From Duganella sp. CF517 (GTDB taxonomy: Bacteria; Pseudomonadota; Gammaproteobacteria; Burkholderiales; Burkholderiaceae_D), in NCBI RefSeq assembly GCF_900110275.1, contig NZ_FODC01000002.1, positions 868,001 to 932,000 on the forward strand: a stretch of 64,000 nucleotides of DNA, given 5' to 3'. The notes below the pieces were generated by a model. That model saw only the letters and a list, made by a program, of their open reading frames with translations, had not been told where the DNA came from and ran no database searches. This document shows, one piece after another, positions 18,408-27,305 of the stretch. Both the position numbers and the translations under genes were made by a program. Each line of letters begins with the position of its first letter. Within the stretch, counting starts at the first letter, position 1.

Positions 18408-19892
18408 ATGCACACCAAAACCCTTAAAGAGCTGTCCGCGCTCCTGCAGAGCAAAGCCGTCACCGCCACCGAGCTGGCCACGCACTTCCTCGACCGCATC
18501 GAGAAGAGCGACCTGAACGCCTTCCTGCACGTGGACCGCGCGCTGACGCTGGCGCAGGCCGCCGACGCCGACGCCCGCATCGCCGCCGGCACCGCCACCC
18601 CGCTGACCGGCGTGCCGATCGCCCACAAGGACATCTTCGTCACGCGCGACTGGCGCTCGACGGCCGGCTCCAAGATGCTGGCCGACTACGTCAGCCCGTT
18701 CGACGCCACCGTCGTCGAGAAGTTCCGCGCGGCCGGCATGGTCACCTTGGGCAAATTGAACTGCGACGAATTCGCCATGGGCTCGGCCAACGAGAACTCG
18801 GCCTTCGGTCCGGTCAAGAACCCGTGGGACAAGAACGCCGTGCCGGGCGGCTCGTCGGGCGGCTCGGCCGCCGCCGTCGCCGCGCGCCTGGCGCCGGCCG
18901 TCACCGGCACCGACACCGGCGGCTCGATCCGCCAGCCGGCCGCGTTTTGCGGCATCACCGGCATCAAGCCGACCTATGGCCGCGTGTCGCGCTTCGGCAT
19001 GATCGCCTTCGCCTCGTCGCTCGACCAGGGCGGCCCGATGGCGCAGACGGCCGAGGACTGCGCGCTGCTGCTCAACGCCATGGCCGGCTTCGACGAGCGC
19101 GACTCGACCTCGCTGACGCCGGAACTGGGCGGCGTCGACGAAGACTACACGCGCGAACTGGGCCAGCCGCTGACCGGCCTGCGCATCGGCGTGCCGAAGG
19201 AGTACTTCGGCGAAGGCCTCGCCGCCGACGTCGAACAGGCCGTGCGCGCCGCGCTGGCGCAGTACGTGGCGCTGGGCGCGACCTTGGTCGACATTTCGCT
19301 GCCGAACACCGCGTTGTCGATCCCGGCCTACTACATGATCGCCCCGGCCGAGGCGTCGTCGAACCTGTCGCGCTTCGACGGCGTGCGTTATGGCCACCGC
19401 GCCGCCGAATACAAGGACCTGTCCGAGATGTACCGCAAGACCCGCGCCGAAGGCTTCGGCGCCGAAGTCAAGCGCCGCATCATGGTCGGCACCTATGTGC
19501 TGTGCCACGGCTACTACGACGCCTACTACCTGAAGGCGCAAAAGATCCGCCGCCTGATCGCGCAAGACTTCGAAGCGGTGCTCAACGGCCCGAACGCCGT
19601 CTGCGACGTCATCATGGGCCCCGTGGCGCCGACCGTCGCCTGGGACCTGGGCGACAAGTCCGACGACCCGGTCGCCGCCTACCTGGCCGACATCTTCACC
19701 CTGTCGACCAGCCTGGCCGGCCTGCCCGGCATGTCGATCCCGTGCGGCTTCGGCCAGGGCGAGAAGAACGCCAACCGCCCGGTGGGACTGCAAATCATCG
19801 GCAAGCATTTCGGCGAAGCGAAGCTGCTCAACGTCGCCCACCAGTACCAGCTGGCGACCGACTGGCACACCCGCGCTCCGGCCGGCATCTAA
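18408..19892 (+). CDS. gatA: Asp/Glu-tRNA amidotransferase subunit A
   Basis: A 494-residue amidase-signature glutaminase that supplies ammonia to GatB. The Ser-cisSer-Lys triad is intact: Lys74 (GVPIAHKD), Ser149 in GGSSGGS and nucleophile Ser173 in [10 protein letters not shown]. These numbers sit at a constant offset from the S. aureus GatA triad as I remember it. Length is normal. Its stop is 22 bp before the gatB ATG, whose ribosome site (GAGCGAGA) lies in that gap. Confidence 0.97.
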   Translation: MHTKTLKELSALLQSKAVTATELATHFLDRIEKSDLNAFLHVDRALTLAQAADADARIAAGTATPLTGVPIAHKDIFVTRDWRSTAGSKMLADYVSPFDATVVEKFRAAGMVTLGKLNCDEFAMGSANENSAFGPVKNPWDKNAVPGGSSGGSAAAVAARLAPAVTGTDTGGSIRQPAAFCGITGIKPTYGRVSRFGMIAFASSLDQGGPMAQTAEDCALLLNAMAGFDERDSTSLTPELGGVDEDYTRELGQPLTGLRIGVPKEYFGEGLAADVEQAVRAALAQYVALGATLVDISLPNTALSIPAYYMIAPAEASSNLSRFDGVRYGHRAAEYKDLSEMYRKTRAEGFGAEVKRRIMVGTYVLCHGYYDAYYLKAQKIRRLIAQDFEAVLNGPNAVCDVIMGPVAPTVAWDLGDKSDDPVAAYLADIFTLSTSLAGLPGMSIPCGFGQGEKNANRPVGLQIIGKHFGEAKLLNVAHQYQLATDWHTRAPAGI

Positions 19893-19914
19893 CATAGAAC
19901 AGAGCGAGAATCAT

Positions 19915-21375
19915 ATGGAATGGGAAGTCGTCATCGGTCTTGAGAACCACGTGCAGCTCACGACCGAATCAAAAATCTTCAGCGGCTCGCCGATCAAGTT
20001 CGGCGCCGAGCCGAACACGCAAGCCAGTCCGGTGGACCTGGCGCTGCCCGGCGTGCTGCCGGTGATGAACAAGCAGGCGGTCGACCGCGCGATCCGCTTC
20101 GGCCTGGCCGTCGGCGCCAAAATCGCGCCGGCCTCGATCTTCGCCCGCAAGAACTACTTCTATCCGGACCTGCCCAAGGGCTACCAGATCAGCCAGTTCG
20201 AAGACCCGGTGGTCATCGGCGGCTCGCTGACGTTCGGCTACGAGAAGGATGGCGAATTCGTCACCAAGACCGTCAACCTGACGCGCGCGCACCTGGAAGA
20301 AGACGCCGGCAAATCGCTGCACGAGGACTACGCCGGCATGAGCGGCATCGACTTGAACCGCGCCGGCACGCCGCTGCTGGAAATCGTCTCCGAGCCTGAA
20401 ATCCGCAGCGCCGCCGAGGCGGTGGCCTACGCCAAGGCGCTGCACTCGCTGGTGATGTGGCTGGGCGTCTGCGACGGCAACATGCAGGAAGGTTCGTTCC
20501 GCTGCGACGTCAACGTCTCGGTGCGTCCGAAGGGCCAGAAGGAATACGGCACCCGCTGCGAGATCAAGAACCTGAACTCGTTCCGCTTCATCGAGGAAGC
20601 CGTGCACGTCGAAGTGCGCCGCCAGATCGAATTGATCGAAGACGGCGGCAAAGTGGTGCAGGCCACGCGCCTGTACGATCCGGACCGCAAGGAGACGCGC
20701 GAGATGCGCAGCAAGGAAGACGCCCAGGACTACCGCTACTTCCCGGACCCGGACCTGCCGCCGCTGGTGATCTCGGACGAATGGATCGCGCAGGTGAAGG
20801 CCTCGATGCCGGAACTGCCGGCCGCCATGCGCGCGCGTTTTGTCAGCGAATACGCGCTGCCGGAATACGACTCGCTGGTACTGACGGCGTCGAAAGCGAT
20901 GGCGACCTACTTCGTCGCCGTGGTGGAAAAAGCCGGCAAGGAAAACGCCAAGGCCGCCGCCAACTGGCTGATGGGCGACGTCTCGTCGACCCTGAACCGC
21001 GAAGGCGTGGACCTGGACGACTCGCCGGTATCGGCCGCGCAGCTGGCCGCGCTGTTGAAGCGCATCGCCGACGGCACCATCTCGAACAAGGCCGCCAAGG
21101 AAGTCTTCGCCGGCATGTGGGAAGCCAAATCGGCCGATGAAAACCTGGTCGACACCGTCATCGAAGCCAAGGGTCTGAAGCAGATCTCGGACACCGGCGC
21201 GCTGGAGGCGATCGTCAACGACGTCATCGCCGCCAACGCCAAGTCGGTGGAGCAGTACCGCGCCGGCAAGGAAGCGGCGCTCAACGCGCTGATCGGCCAG
21301 GCGATGAAAGCGTCGCGCGGCAAGGCCAACCCGGCCCAGCTGACCGAGCTGCTGAAGGCCAAGCTGGCCGGTTAA
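19915..21375 (+). CDS. gatB: Asp/Glu-tRNA amidotransferase subunit B
   Basis: A 486-residue kinase-and-tRNA-binding subunit that phosphorylates the mischarged aminoacyl ester and receives ammonia from GatA. The N-terminal signature [33 protein letters not shown], and [16 protein letters not shown] are typical; the C-terminal YqeY-like tail (about 330-486) binds tRNA. It closes the gatCAB operon, and a strong intrinsic terminator follows within 30 bp. Confidence 0.97.
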   Translation: MEWEVVIGLENHVQLTTESKIFSGSPIKFGAEPNTQASPVDLALPGVLPVMNKQAVDRAIRFGLAVGAKIAPASIFARKNYFYPDLPKGYQISQFEDPVVIGGSLTFGYEKDGEFVTKTVNLTRAHLEEDAGKSLHEDYAGMSGIDLNRAGTPLLEIVSEPEIRSAAEAVAYAKALHSLVMWLGVCDGNMQEGSFRCDVNVSVRPKGQKEYGTRCEIKNLNSFRFIEEAVHVEVRRQIELIEDGGKVVQATRLYDPDRKETREMRSKEDAQDYRYFPDPDLPPLVISDEWIAQVKASMPELPAAMRARFVSEYALPEYDSLVLTASKAMATYFVAVVEKAGKENAKAAANWLMGDVSSTLNREGVDLDDSPVSAAQLAALLKRIADGTISNKAAKEVFAGMWEAKSADENLVDTVIEAKGLKQISDTGALEAIVNDVIAANAKSVEQYRAGKEAALNALIGQAMKASRGKANPAQLTELLKAKLAG

Positions 21376-21400
21376 ACCGATCACCATCGGTACGGTGAAA

Positions 21401-21436
21401 CGCCCCGCAAGCGACAAAGCTTGCGGGGCGTTTTTA
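21401..21436 (+). terminator. Rho-independent terminator after gatCAB
   Basis: A perfect 12-bp stem (CGCCCCGCAAGC/GCTTGCGGGGCG) with a 6-base loop is followed by TTTTTATT. It is well placed 26 bp after the gatB stop and ahead of the converging hydrolase gene. Confidence 0.92.
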
Positions 21437-21476
21437 TTACGCGGAGCTCCACCCAACCAAGCGTCCATCGAAACCA

Positions 21477-21516
21477 CGTAGGGCGGATTAGGCGGAACGC
21501 CGTAATCGGCCCTACG
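21477..21516. repeat. Short copy of dispersed palindromic repeat (40 bp)
   Basis: Begins CGTAGGGCGGATTAGGCGGA and ends in the inverted ATCGGCCCTACG, with no middle section. The same left half and closing CCCTACG occur in 98-bp copies at 36156-36253 and 49603-49700. This copy lies between the gatB terminator and the 3' end of the converging hydrolase gene. It looks like a deleted or minimal version of the longer element. Confidence 0.85.
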
Positions 21517-21548
21517 AAAATCGCATACACGCGCCGCTTGGGCACCGC

Positions 21549-22484
21549 TCAGCGTTTAACATTGCGGTTCAAAAACTCCAGCATTTCCTTGCCGATCTCG
21601 TCGCCGTGGGTTTCGATGGCGAAATGGCCCGTGTCCAGGAAGCGCACTTCGGCGTTCGGGTTGTCGCGCTTGAACGCCTCGGCGCCGGCCGGCACGAAGA
21701 ACGGATCGTTCTTGCCCCAGATCGCCAATGTCGGCGGATGGTTACGGCGGAAGAACTCATGCAGTTGGCCGTACTGCTTGATGTTCTGCCCGTAGTCCAA
21801 CAGCAAATCCATCTGCGCCTCCACGCCGATGCGCTCGATGGCGGCGTGCGCCAGCTGCCAGGTCTCCGGCGCGATCAGCGACGCGTCCCGCACGCCTTCG
21901 GTGTACTGCCACTTGGTCATATCCAGCGTGTTGAAGCGGCGCAGCGACTCGCGGTTGGCGGCGGTCGGCTCCGCCCACGCCTTGCGCATATCGGCCCAGC
22001 CGGCGCTCAAGCCCTCTTCGTACGCATTGCCGTTCTGGCTGACGATCGCGGTGATCTTTTGCGGATTCTTCACCGCCAGGCGCCAGCCCACCGGCGCGCC
22101 GTAGTCGAACACGTACATGGCGTAGCGGTCCACTCCCTTGGCCACGGTGAAGGCGTCGATCACGCCGGCCAGATTGTCGAACGTGTAGGTGAACTTGGCG
22201 CCCGGCCCCACGCTGGTCTGTCCGAAGCCGGGCAGATCCGGCGCGATCACGTGGTATTTGCCGGCCAGTTGCGGGATCAGGTTGCGGAACATGTACGACG
22301 AGGCGCCGAAGCCGTGCAACAGCAGCACGACAGGCGCCTCGGCCGGTCCGGCTTCGCGATAGAAGACGTTGACACCCTGGACCTCCAGATTGCGGTGATG
22401 AACTTGCGCGGGATTGTCGGCGGCATTGGCGACAAGCGCGGCGGCCAGGCTGGCGGCGGCAAACAGCGACGATTTGGTGTTCAT
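21549..22484 (-). CDS. Secreted alpha/beta hydrolase with Asp nucleophile (haloalkane dehalogenase/epoxide hydrolase-like)
   Basis: A 311-residue protein with a cleavable signal peptide (about 1-22, ending NAA), so probably periplasmic. LLLHGFGASSYMFRNLIP forms the oxyanion region. The nucleophile elbow reads VFDYGAPVG with Asp127, not Ser, which is the pattern of epoxide hydrolases and dehalogenases. The catalytic His is His287 in LDTGHFAIETHGDE. The natural substrate cannot be told. It diverges from a CGNR regulator over a 124-bp gap carrying two matching inverted repeats, so it is probably that regulator's target. Confidence 0.85.
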   Translation of the reverse strand: MNTKSSLFAAASLAAALVANAADNPAQVHHRNLEVQGVNVFYREAGPAEAPVVLLLHGFGASSYMFRNLIPQLAGKYHVIAPDLPGFGQTSVGPGAKFTYTFDNLAGVIDAFTVAKGVDRYAMYVFDYGAPVGWRLAVKNPQKITAIVSQNGNAYEEGLSAGWADMRKAWAEPTAANRESLRRFNTLDMTKWQYTEGVRDASLIAPETWQLAHAAIERIGVEAQMDLLLDYGQNIKQYGQLHEFFRRNHPPTLAIWGKNDPFFVPAGAEAFKRDNPNAEVRFLDTGHFAIETHGDEIGKEMLEFLNRNVKR

Positions 22485-22519
22485 GATAATTCCTTCAAAG
22501 GATAAGCGACGGAGGTGGA

Positions 22520-22551
22520 TAACCGCTATAATTCAACCAAGATGGTTACTT
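22520..22551. promoter_or_regulatory. Candidate operator, copy 1 (TAACC-N19-GGTTACTT)
   Basis: An inverted pair TAACC (22520-22524) and GGTTA (22544-22548), 24 bp start to start, extended to ACTT. It lies in the divergent gap between the hydrolase and the CGNR regulator. A second site with identical half-sites and identical spacing lies 57 bp to the right. Function as the regulator's binding site is inferred from position and duplication. Confidence 0.55.
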
Positions 22552-22576
22552 GATTTGAAGTATCCTCAGTTTTAAA

Positions 22577-22608
22577 TAACCTGTCAACATCTATTTTAAT
22601 GGTTACTT
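22577..22608. promoter_or_regulatory. Candidate operator, copy 2 (TAACC-N19-GGTTACTT)
   Basis: Half-sites TAACC (22577-22581) and GGTTA (22601-22605) have the same 24-bp spacing as copy 1, and both copies end ATGGTTACTT. The site runs up to the base before the regulator's first ATG (22609), a position well suited to autorepression. Confidence 0.55.
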
Positions 22609-23214
22609 ATGATGAAAGCAGAAAAACACCCCGCTAGCAATCCGTCGGAAGCGCCGATGTTGGGGGATCATCTGGCGATGGACTTGCTCAACACCGAGGC
22701 CATGGTCGACGGAAAAACGGTCGATTACTGGGGCAGCGGTGAGGATGTGCTGGGATGGATGGCGCGGCACGGCATCGCCCCGGCGGACGCGGACGGGCCG
22801 CTTGACCTGGAGGCGCTGCTGGCGCGGGGAAGAACCCTGCGCACGCTGGTGCGGCAGCTCGTCGAGCAACGCAAGCAGGGAAGCGTGGGCGACACCGCCC
22901 CGATAGCCGCGCTGGACGCGTATCTGCGCGCCCACGTCAGCGCGCCGCACCTGGCGCGCGACAGCGAAGGCGGCTTGACGCTCACCCGCCAGGCCCGCGC
23001 CGAGCCGGTCGCCTCGATGCTGGGGCGGTTAGCCGAAGCGACCGCTCAACTGCTGGTGGACGGCGACTTCGACCTCGTCAAGCAATGCCAGCATCCCGAA
23101 TGCGTGCTGTGGTTTTATGACCGCACCAAGGCCCACAAGCGCCGCTGGTGCAGCATGGCGTTGTGCGGCAATCGCCACAAGGCGGCGCAGTTCAGGAAAA
23201 AAGCGGCGCTGTAA
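22609..23214 (+). CDS. CGNR zinc-finger (ABATE-domain) transcriptional regulator
   Basis: A 201-residue cytoplasmic one-component regulator. The N-terminal region (about 20-140) has the layout of the ABATE domain, with GDHLAMDLLNT near its start. The C-terminal CGNR zinc finger occupies about 159-198: Cys160, Cys165, Cys181 and Cys186, with the name-giving CGNR in SMALCGNRHKAAQFRKK. Starts at ATG 22609 or the adjacent 22612. Its TAA abuts the ATG of the following response regulator with no gap, so this regulator and the two-component system form one transcript. It probably controls itself and the divergent hydrolase through the duplicated operator. Confidence 0.88.
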   Translation: MMKAEKHPASNPSEAPMLGDHLAMDLLNTEAMVDGKTVDYWGSGEDVLGWMARHGIAPADADGPLDLEALLARGRTLRTLVRQLVEQRKQGSVGDTAPIAALDAYLRAHVSAPHLARDSEGGLTLTRQARAEPVASMLGRLAEATAQLLVDGDFDLVKQCQHPECVLWFYDRTKAHKRRWCSMALCGNRHKAAQFRKKAAL

Positions 23215-23916
23215 ATGAGTCCGGGCTCCCTGACCATCCTGGTGGTGGAAGACCACCCGACGATCGCGCGCCAGATCGTCGATTTCCTCGACGGGCTGAA
23301 ATGGCAAACCGACCACGCCGCCACCGGCGCGCTGGCGATCGACCTGGCCACGCGCGAAACGTACGATGTCATCCTGCTCGACCTCAACCTCCCCGACATC
23401 GACGGCATCGACGTCTGCCGCGCGATCAAGGCGCGCGCGCCGCGCAACGTGCCGGTGTTGATGCTCACCGCCCGCGACGCGTTCGAAGACAAGGCGCGCG
23501 GCTTCAACGGCGGCGCCGACGATTACCTGACCAAACCGTTCGACCTGCGCGAACTGGCCCTGCGGTGCGAGGCGCTGGCGCGGCGCGGACAGCTGCATGT
23601 CGGCCAGGCGCTGCGCGTCGGCCCGCTGACACTGCTGACCAGGGAACGGCGCGCGCTCCACAACGGCACCCCGGTGCCGCTGACCCAGGCCGGGTTCAAG
23701 ATTCTGTCCGCGCTGTGCGCCGCGCAGCCGCACGCCGTATCGCGGTCGGCGCTGACGCACGCGCTGTGGGGCACCAACCCGCCCGATAGCGACGCCCTCA
23801 AATCGCACATCTACGCGCTGCGCAAGCAGCTGCAACTGGCCGGCGCGCCGGACATGATCGTCACCATCCCGCAGCTCGGCTACCGCCTCGCGCTGGAAGC
23901 GGCGGACCATGTTTAG
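23215..23916 (+). CDS. OmpR/PhoB-family response regulator
   Basis: A 233-residue regulator. Its receiver domain (about 7-120) has the acidic pocket VVEDH, phospho-acceptor Asp56 in LLDLNLP and the conserved Lys in YLTKPFD. A C-terminal winged helix (about 135-230) contains SRSALTHALWG and DALKSHIYALRKQL. The signal and targets are unknown. The start abuts the CGNR regulator stop (TAAATG), and its C-terminus overlaps the sensor-kinase start by 8 bp, so all three are coupled. Confidence 0.92.
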   Translation: MSPGSLTILVVEDHPTIARQIVDFLDGLKWQTDHAATGALAIDLATRETYDVILLDLNLPDIDGIDVCRAIKARAPRNVPVLMLTARDAFEDKARGFNGGADDYLTKPFDLRELALRCEALARRGQLHVGQALRVGPLTLLTRERRALHNGTPVPLTQAGFKILSALCAAQPHAVSRSALTHALWGTNPPDSDALKSHIYALRKQLQLAGAPDMIVTIPQLGYRLALEAADHV

Positions 23917-25150
23917 ATCGATCCGCCACGGCCTGTTCGCCGCGCTGGCCGGCTTCACGGTGCTGCTGTGCGTCGGCTATACCGGCCTGGCGCTGCTCAT
24001 CTCCTACGTGACCGAGGACATGCTGGTCGACCGCCTGCTGCAGCGCGAGGCGGCCGCAGTGACCGCCCGATACCAGCTGCGCGGCGACATTCAAGCGACC
24101 GGCGACGACCTGATACGCGTGTACCGCGACGCCGCCGCGTTGCCGCCGATCGTGCGCGCGCAGGTCGCCGCCGGCCGCGAACGCGGCGAGATCTTTACCG
24201 ACACCGGCCAGCACTATCATTTGCGCGTGCTCGATCTGGGCGCGCAGGCCGGGCCGCGCCGCCTCTACCTGCTGGCCGACGTCGGGCCGCTGCTGGTGGT
24301 GTCCAAGCTGTTCCAGGACGTCGGCGGCGTATTGGTCGCGGTCGCGCTGGGGTTGATCGCCCTGGCGCTGCTGCTCGCCTATCTGCTGTCGCGGCGCCTG
24401 GTGCTGCCGCTGCAAGTGCTGGCGGACGAGGTAAAGAGCCTGCAGCCGGAAGCACCGATCCACTTCAGCGCGCGGCGGCGGCCCGATGAAATAGGCTACC
24501 TGGCGGACAAGCTCGGCACCACGCTCGCCGCGCTGCACGCGGCGCTGCACCGCGAACAAGCCTTCACGCGCGACGTCGGCCATGAGTTGCGCACTCCGCT
24601 GACGGTCATGAACAATGTCCTCGGCCAGGCCGCGTCCCGCCCGCTGCAAGCGCATGAGCTAGCGCAGCTGCGGGCCGGGCTGGGCGAACTCGGCGCCACC
24701 GTCGACGTGCTGTTCGCGCTGGCGCGCGCGGAACACATTCCGAACGCGACGGTCGATCTGCGCGGCTGTATCGAGGACAGCCTGCTGCGCCTGTTGGAGC
24801 AATCCGACTGGGACGACGACCGCGTGGCGCTGCGGTTGCCGGACCGGCTCGAGGTGACGGGAAACCGCCATCTGTCGATGCTGTTGCTGAACAACTGCCT
24901 AGGCAACGCGCTGTTCCATGGCGGCGCCGGCTGCCGGCTGCGGTTGTCGTTCGCCGACGGTGTGCTCAGTCTCGCCAACACGGTCGATCCGGCGCGCGCC
25001 GGCGCGATGCAAGGCTTCCTGCACGGCCAGCATCTGTTGCGGCGCATCGCCAAGGCCATGGATTGGGAAATCGCCTTCCACGCCGAGGCGGCGGCCTACC
25101 GGGTCGATATCGTTCCTATCTTGCCTCCCGTGCCGCCGCGCCGGCGCTGA
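23909..25150 (+). CDS. Sensor histidine kinase with degenerate ATP-binding domain
   Basis: A 413-residue inner-membrane sensor. TM1 (about 9-33) and TM2 (about 137-160) enclose a roughly 100-residue periplasmic domain, followed by a HAMP-like region and the dimerisation helix with phospho-acceptor His225 (FTRDVGHELRTPLTVMNN). The N-box is recognisable (LLNNCLGNALFHGG), but the usual DxGxG G1 box is replaced by DGVLSLANTVD and the second glycine box is weak (MQGFLHGQHLLRRIAKAM). It may belong to a subfamily with an unusual ATP lid, or be a poor kinase that works mainly as a phosphatase. Partner of the upstream regulator. Confidence 0.87.
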   Translation: MFRSIRHGLFAALAGFTVLLCVGYTGLALLISYVTEDMLVDRLLQREAAAVTARYQLRGDIQATGDDLIRVYRDAAALPPIVRAQVAAGRERGEIFTDTGQHYHLRVLDLGAQAGPRRLYLLADVGPLLVVSKLFQDVGGVLVAVALGLIALALLLAYLLSRRLVLPLQVLADEVKSLQPEAPIHFSARRRPDEIGYLADKLGTTLAALHAALHREQAFTRDVGHELRTPLTVMNNVLGQAASRPLQAHELAQLRAGLGELGATVDVLFALARAEHIPNATVDLRGCIEDSLLRLLEQSDWDDDRVALRLPDRLEVTGNRHLSMLLLNNCLGNALFHGGAGCRLRLSFADGVLSLANTVDPARAGAMQGFLHGQHLLRRIAKAMDWEIAFHAEAAAYRVDIVPILPPVPPRRR

Positions 25151-25225
25151 AACCGGCCCGATTTCACCGGGATTTCACCGCCGGTTTTCTATGCTGCTTA
25201 CTCCTCGACTTCCCGGGTACGCACC

Positions 25226-26101
25226 ATGAAAATCCTTATCGGCCTGCTGGTCCTCGCCTGCGCTTCGCAGGCCACTTTCGCGCAGGTGAAATCCCTTCCC
25301 CACAAGGAGGAAAAACGCCGCTACCTGGTCTACACGCCGCCGTCCTATGACAGCGAGCCGCGCAAGGCCTTTCCGGTGGTGTTCAACTTCCACGGCGGCG
25401 GCATGACCATGGCCGAACAAATGCTCTACACGCAGATGAACCGCGCCGCCGACCGCCACCAGTTCATCGTCGTCTATCCGGCCGGGATCAAGCAGGACTG
25501 GAACGTCGGTTTCGGCATGTCGTACGCCGACGGCATCGACGACATCGGCTTTACCGAAGCGCTGCTCGCCCGGCTGAAACAGGACTACCGCGTCGACGCC
25601 GAACGCGTGTACGCCACCGGCCTGTCGCGCGGCGGCTTCTTCGCGCTGCGGATCGCCGCCGAGTTGCCCCACCTGTTCGCGGCCGTCGCCTCGGTTGGCG
25701 CGCCGATGCCCGCGCCGGTGCTGCAACACCACGCCAAGCCCGGCAAAGTCGGCGTGCTGCTGCTGCACGGCACCGCCGACCAGGTGGTGGCCTACGGCGG
25801 CAAGCCGGGCGGCTATCTGTCGGCCGAGGAGTCGTTCCGCTATTGGGCGACATGGAACGGCGCCGGCGCCGACAGCGCCAGCCGCCGTGTGATCGACGCC
25901 GATGCCGGCGACGGCACCGACGTCACCTGGGTCGAACAGGGCAACGGCCGGCAAAGCGTGGCGCTGGCGACGATCAGGGAGGGCGGCCACACGTGGCCCG
26001 GCGCCGACCCGTTCAACGTCGGCCTGCCGATCGGGAAAACCACGCGCGACATCGACGCCAACGACGTCATCTGGCGCTTCCTCGACAAGCATCGCCGTTG
26101 A
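25226..26101 (+). CDS. Secreted PHB-depolymerase-like/feruloyl-esterase-like (LpqC family) hydrolase
   Basis: A 291-residue exported alpha/beta hydrolase. The signal peptide ends near residue 19 (ATFA). VFNFHGGGMTM forms the oxyanion hole, Ser134 sits in the elbow ATGLSRGGFFA, and the acid/base pair is probably Asp in HGTADQVV and His in GGHTWPG. This set is typical of the LpqC or polyhydroxybutyrate-depolymerase-like esterase family, which includes feruloyl and acetylxylan esterases. The substrate is not determinable. It ends 10 bp from the converging peptidase gene. Confidence 0.85.
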   Translation: MKILIGLLVLACASQATFAQVKSLPHKEEKRRYLVYTPPSYDSEPRKAFPVVFNFHGGGMTMAEQMLYTQMNRAADRHQFIVVYPAGIKQDWNVGFGMSYADGIDDIGFTEALLARLKQDYRVDAERVYATGLSRGGFFALRIAAELPHLFAAVASVGAPMPAPVLQHHAKPGKVGVLLLHGTADQVVAYGGKPGGYLSAEESFRYWATWNGAGADSASRRVIDADAGDGTDVTWVEQGNGRQSVALATIREGGHTWPGADPFNVGLPIGKTTRDIDANDVIWRFLDKHRR

Positions 26102-26110
26102 AGCCGGCGG

Positions 26111-27112
26111 CTACAGCCGCTTGAGGAACGCCAGCAGCCGTTCGAAATAAAACGCCTGGTCGTCCCACATGCACAAATGGCTGCCGTCGGGGCAGATGAC
26201 CGCCTGCGCGTTGCCCATCGCCGACGCCATCTTCGGCATGTCACGCGGGTCCATCTCGTCGTGGGTGGCGCCGATCACCAGCGCCTTGACCTTGATCTCG
26301 CCAAGCCGGTCCCAACGCTCCCAGTCCTTCAGGTTTCCCGTCATGACGAATTCGCTGCGCCCCTGCATCTGGTGATAGATCTTCAGGTTGGCGTGGGCGA
26401 ACGTGCGGTTGACCGCGTCCGGCCACGGCGCGAGGCGGCAGATGAATTTGGGATAGAGTTCCTCCATCATGATGCGCTCGTAGTCGGGCGAATCGTAGGC
26501 CTCGGCCGCCTCCAGCGCCTCGAGCCGCGCCAGCGCGGCCGGCGGCAACTGCCGTTTGAGCACGGCCAGATGCCGCTTCAGCGCCTGCATCCCGGCCGTC
26601 ATGTTGGAGATGACGAGGCCGCGCAAACGGGCCGGATGGCGCAGCGCGTAGTCGATCGCCAGCACGCCGCCCCACGAGTGGCCGTACAACACGAACGATT
26701 CCAGGCCCAGGCCGGCGCGCACCTCCTCCACCTCGTCCAGGTAGCGCGGCAGCGTCCACAGCGCGGGGGCGTCGGGACGGTCCGAGTTGCCGCAGCCGAG
26801 CTGATCGTAGTAATACATCTCGATGCCCGCCTGCGGCAGGAACGACTCCATCGCCTCGAGGTACTCGTGCGAGAAGCCCGGCCCGCCGTGCAGCAGCAGC
26901 ACCTTGACCGGCCCGCTGCCGATCTTCTTGGTCCAGACCTTGTACTTGCCGCCCACTACCGGGACCATGCGCACGCCGGCCGTCCTGACGCCCGGCGGAT
27001 TGAGCCCGTCGGGCTTGGCGATGGTGGGCGCCTGCGGCGCCGGGCGGGACGCGGCGCCAGCGGCCGGGGAGGCCACGGCGATGCCGGTGGCGATAAATTG
27101 TCGACGGTCCAT
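26111..27112 (-). CDS. Proline iminopeptidase-like alpha/beta hydrolase (exported)
   Basis: A 333-residue protein of the prolyl iminopeptidase (S33) type. HGGPG is at about 75-79, MYYYDQLGCGNSDRP follows, Ser146 lies in YGHSWGGV, and the likely catalytic His is in CPDGSHLCMW near the C-terminus. The N-terminus MDRRQFIATGIAVASPAAG has a Tat-like leader, although it carries a DRRQF rather than a full SRRxFLK motif, so export is probable but not certain. The start is taken at 27112, where this leader begins. Expected role: release of N-terminal proline or another small residue from peptides. Confidence 0.85.
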   Translation of the reverse strand: MDRRQFIATGIAVASPAAGAASRPAPQAPTIAKPDGLNPPGVRTAGVRMVPVVGGKYKVWTKKIGSGPVKVLLLHGGPGFSHEYLEAMESFLPQAGIEMYYYDQLGCGNSDRPDAPALWTLPRYLDEVEEVRAGLGLESFVLYGHSWGGVLAIDYALRHPARLRGLVISNMTAGMQALKRHLAVLKRQLPPAALARLEALEAAEAYDSPDYERIMMEELYPKFICRLAPWPDAVNRTFAHANLKIYHQMQGRSEFVMTGNLKDWERWDRLGEIKVKALVIGATHDEMDPRDMPKMASAMGNAQAVICPDGSHLCMWDDQAFYFERLLAFLKRL

Positions 27113-27305
27113 TCGATTCCAGGTGGGTGGTGAAGACGGCATTTTGCGCAATCCCGGACCGAACCAGAATCCCCGCGCCGCGCAACACATCGTTTCGCCC
27201 CGCGCAATGGTGGTGGCGTCCGGGACGCCGCCCGCGCCATGTCATCAACGCGTCACGCGGGCTATCTAAGATACGCGTTCTTTCACTTTCGGCAACAGCC
27301 CATCC

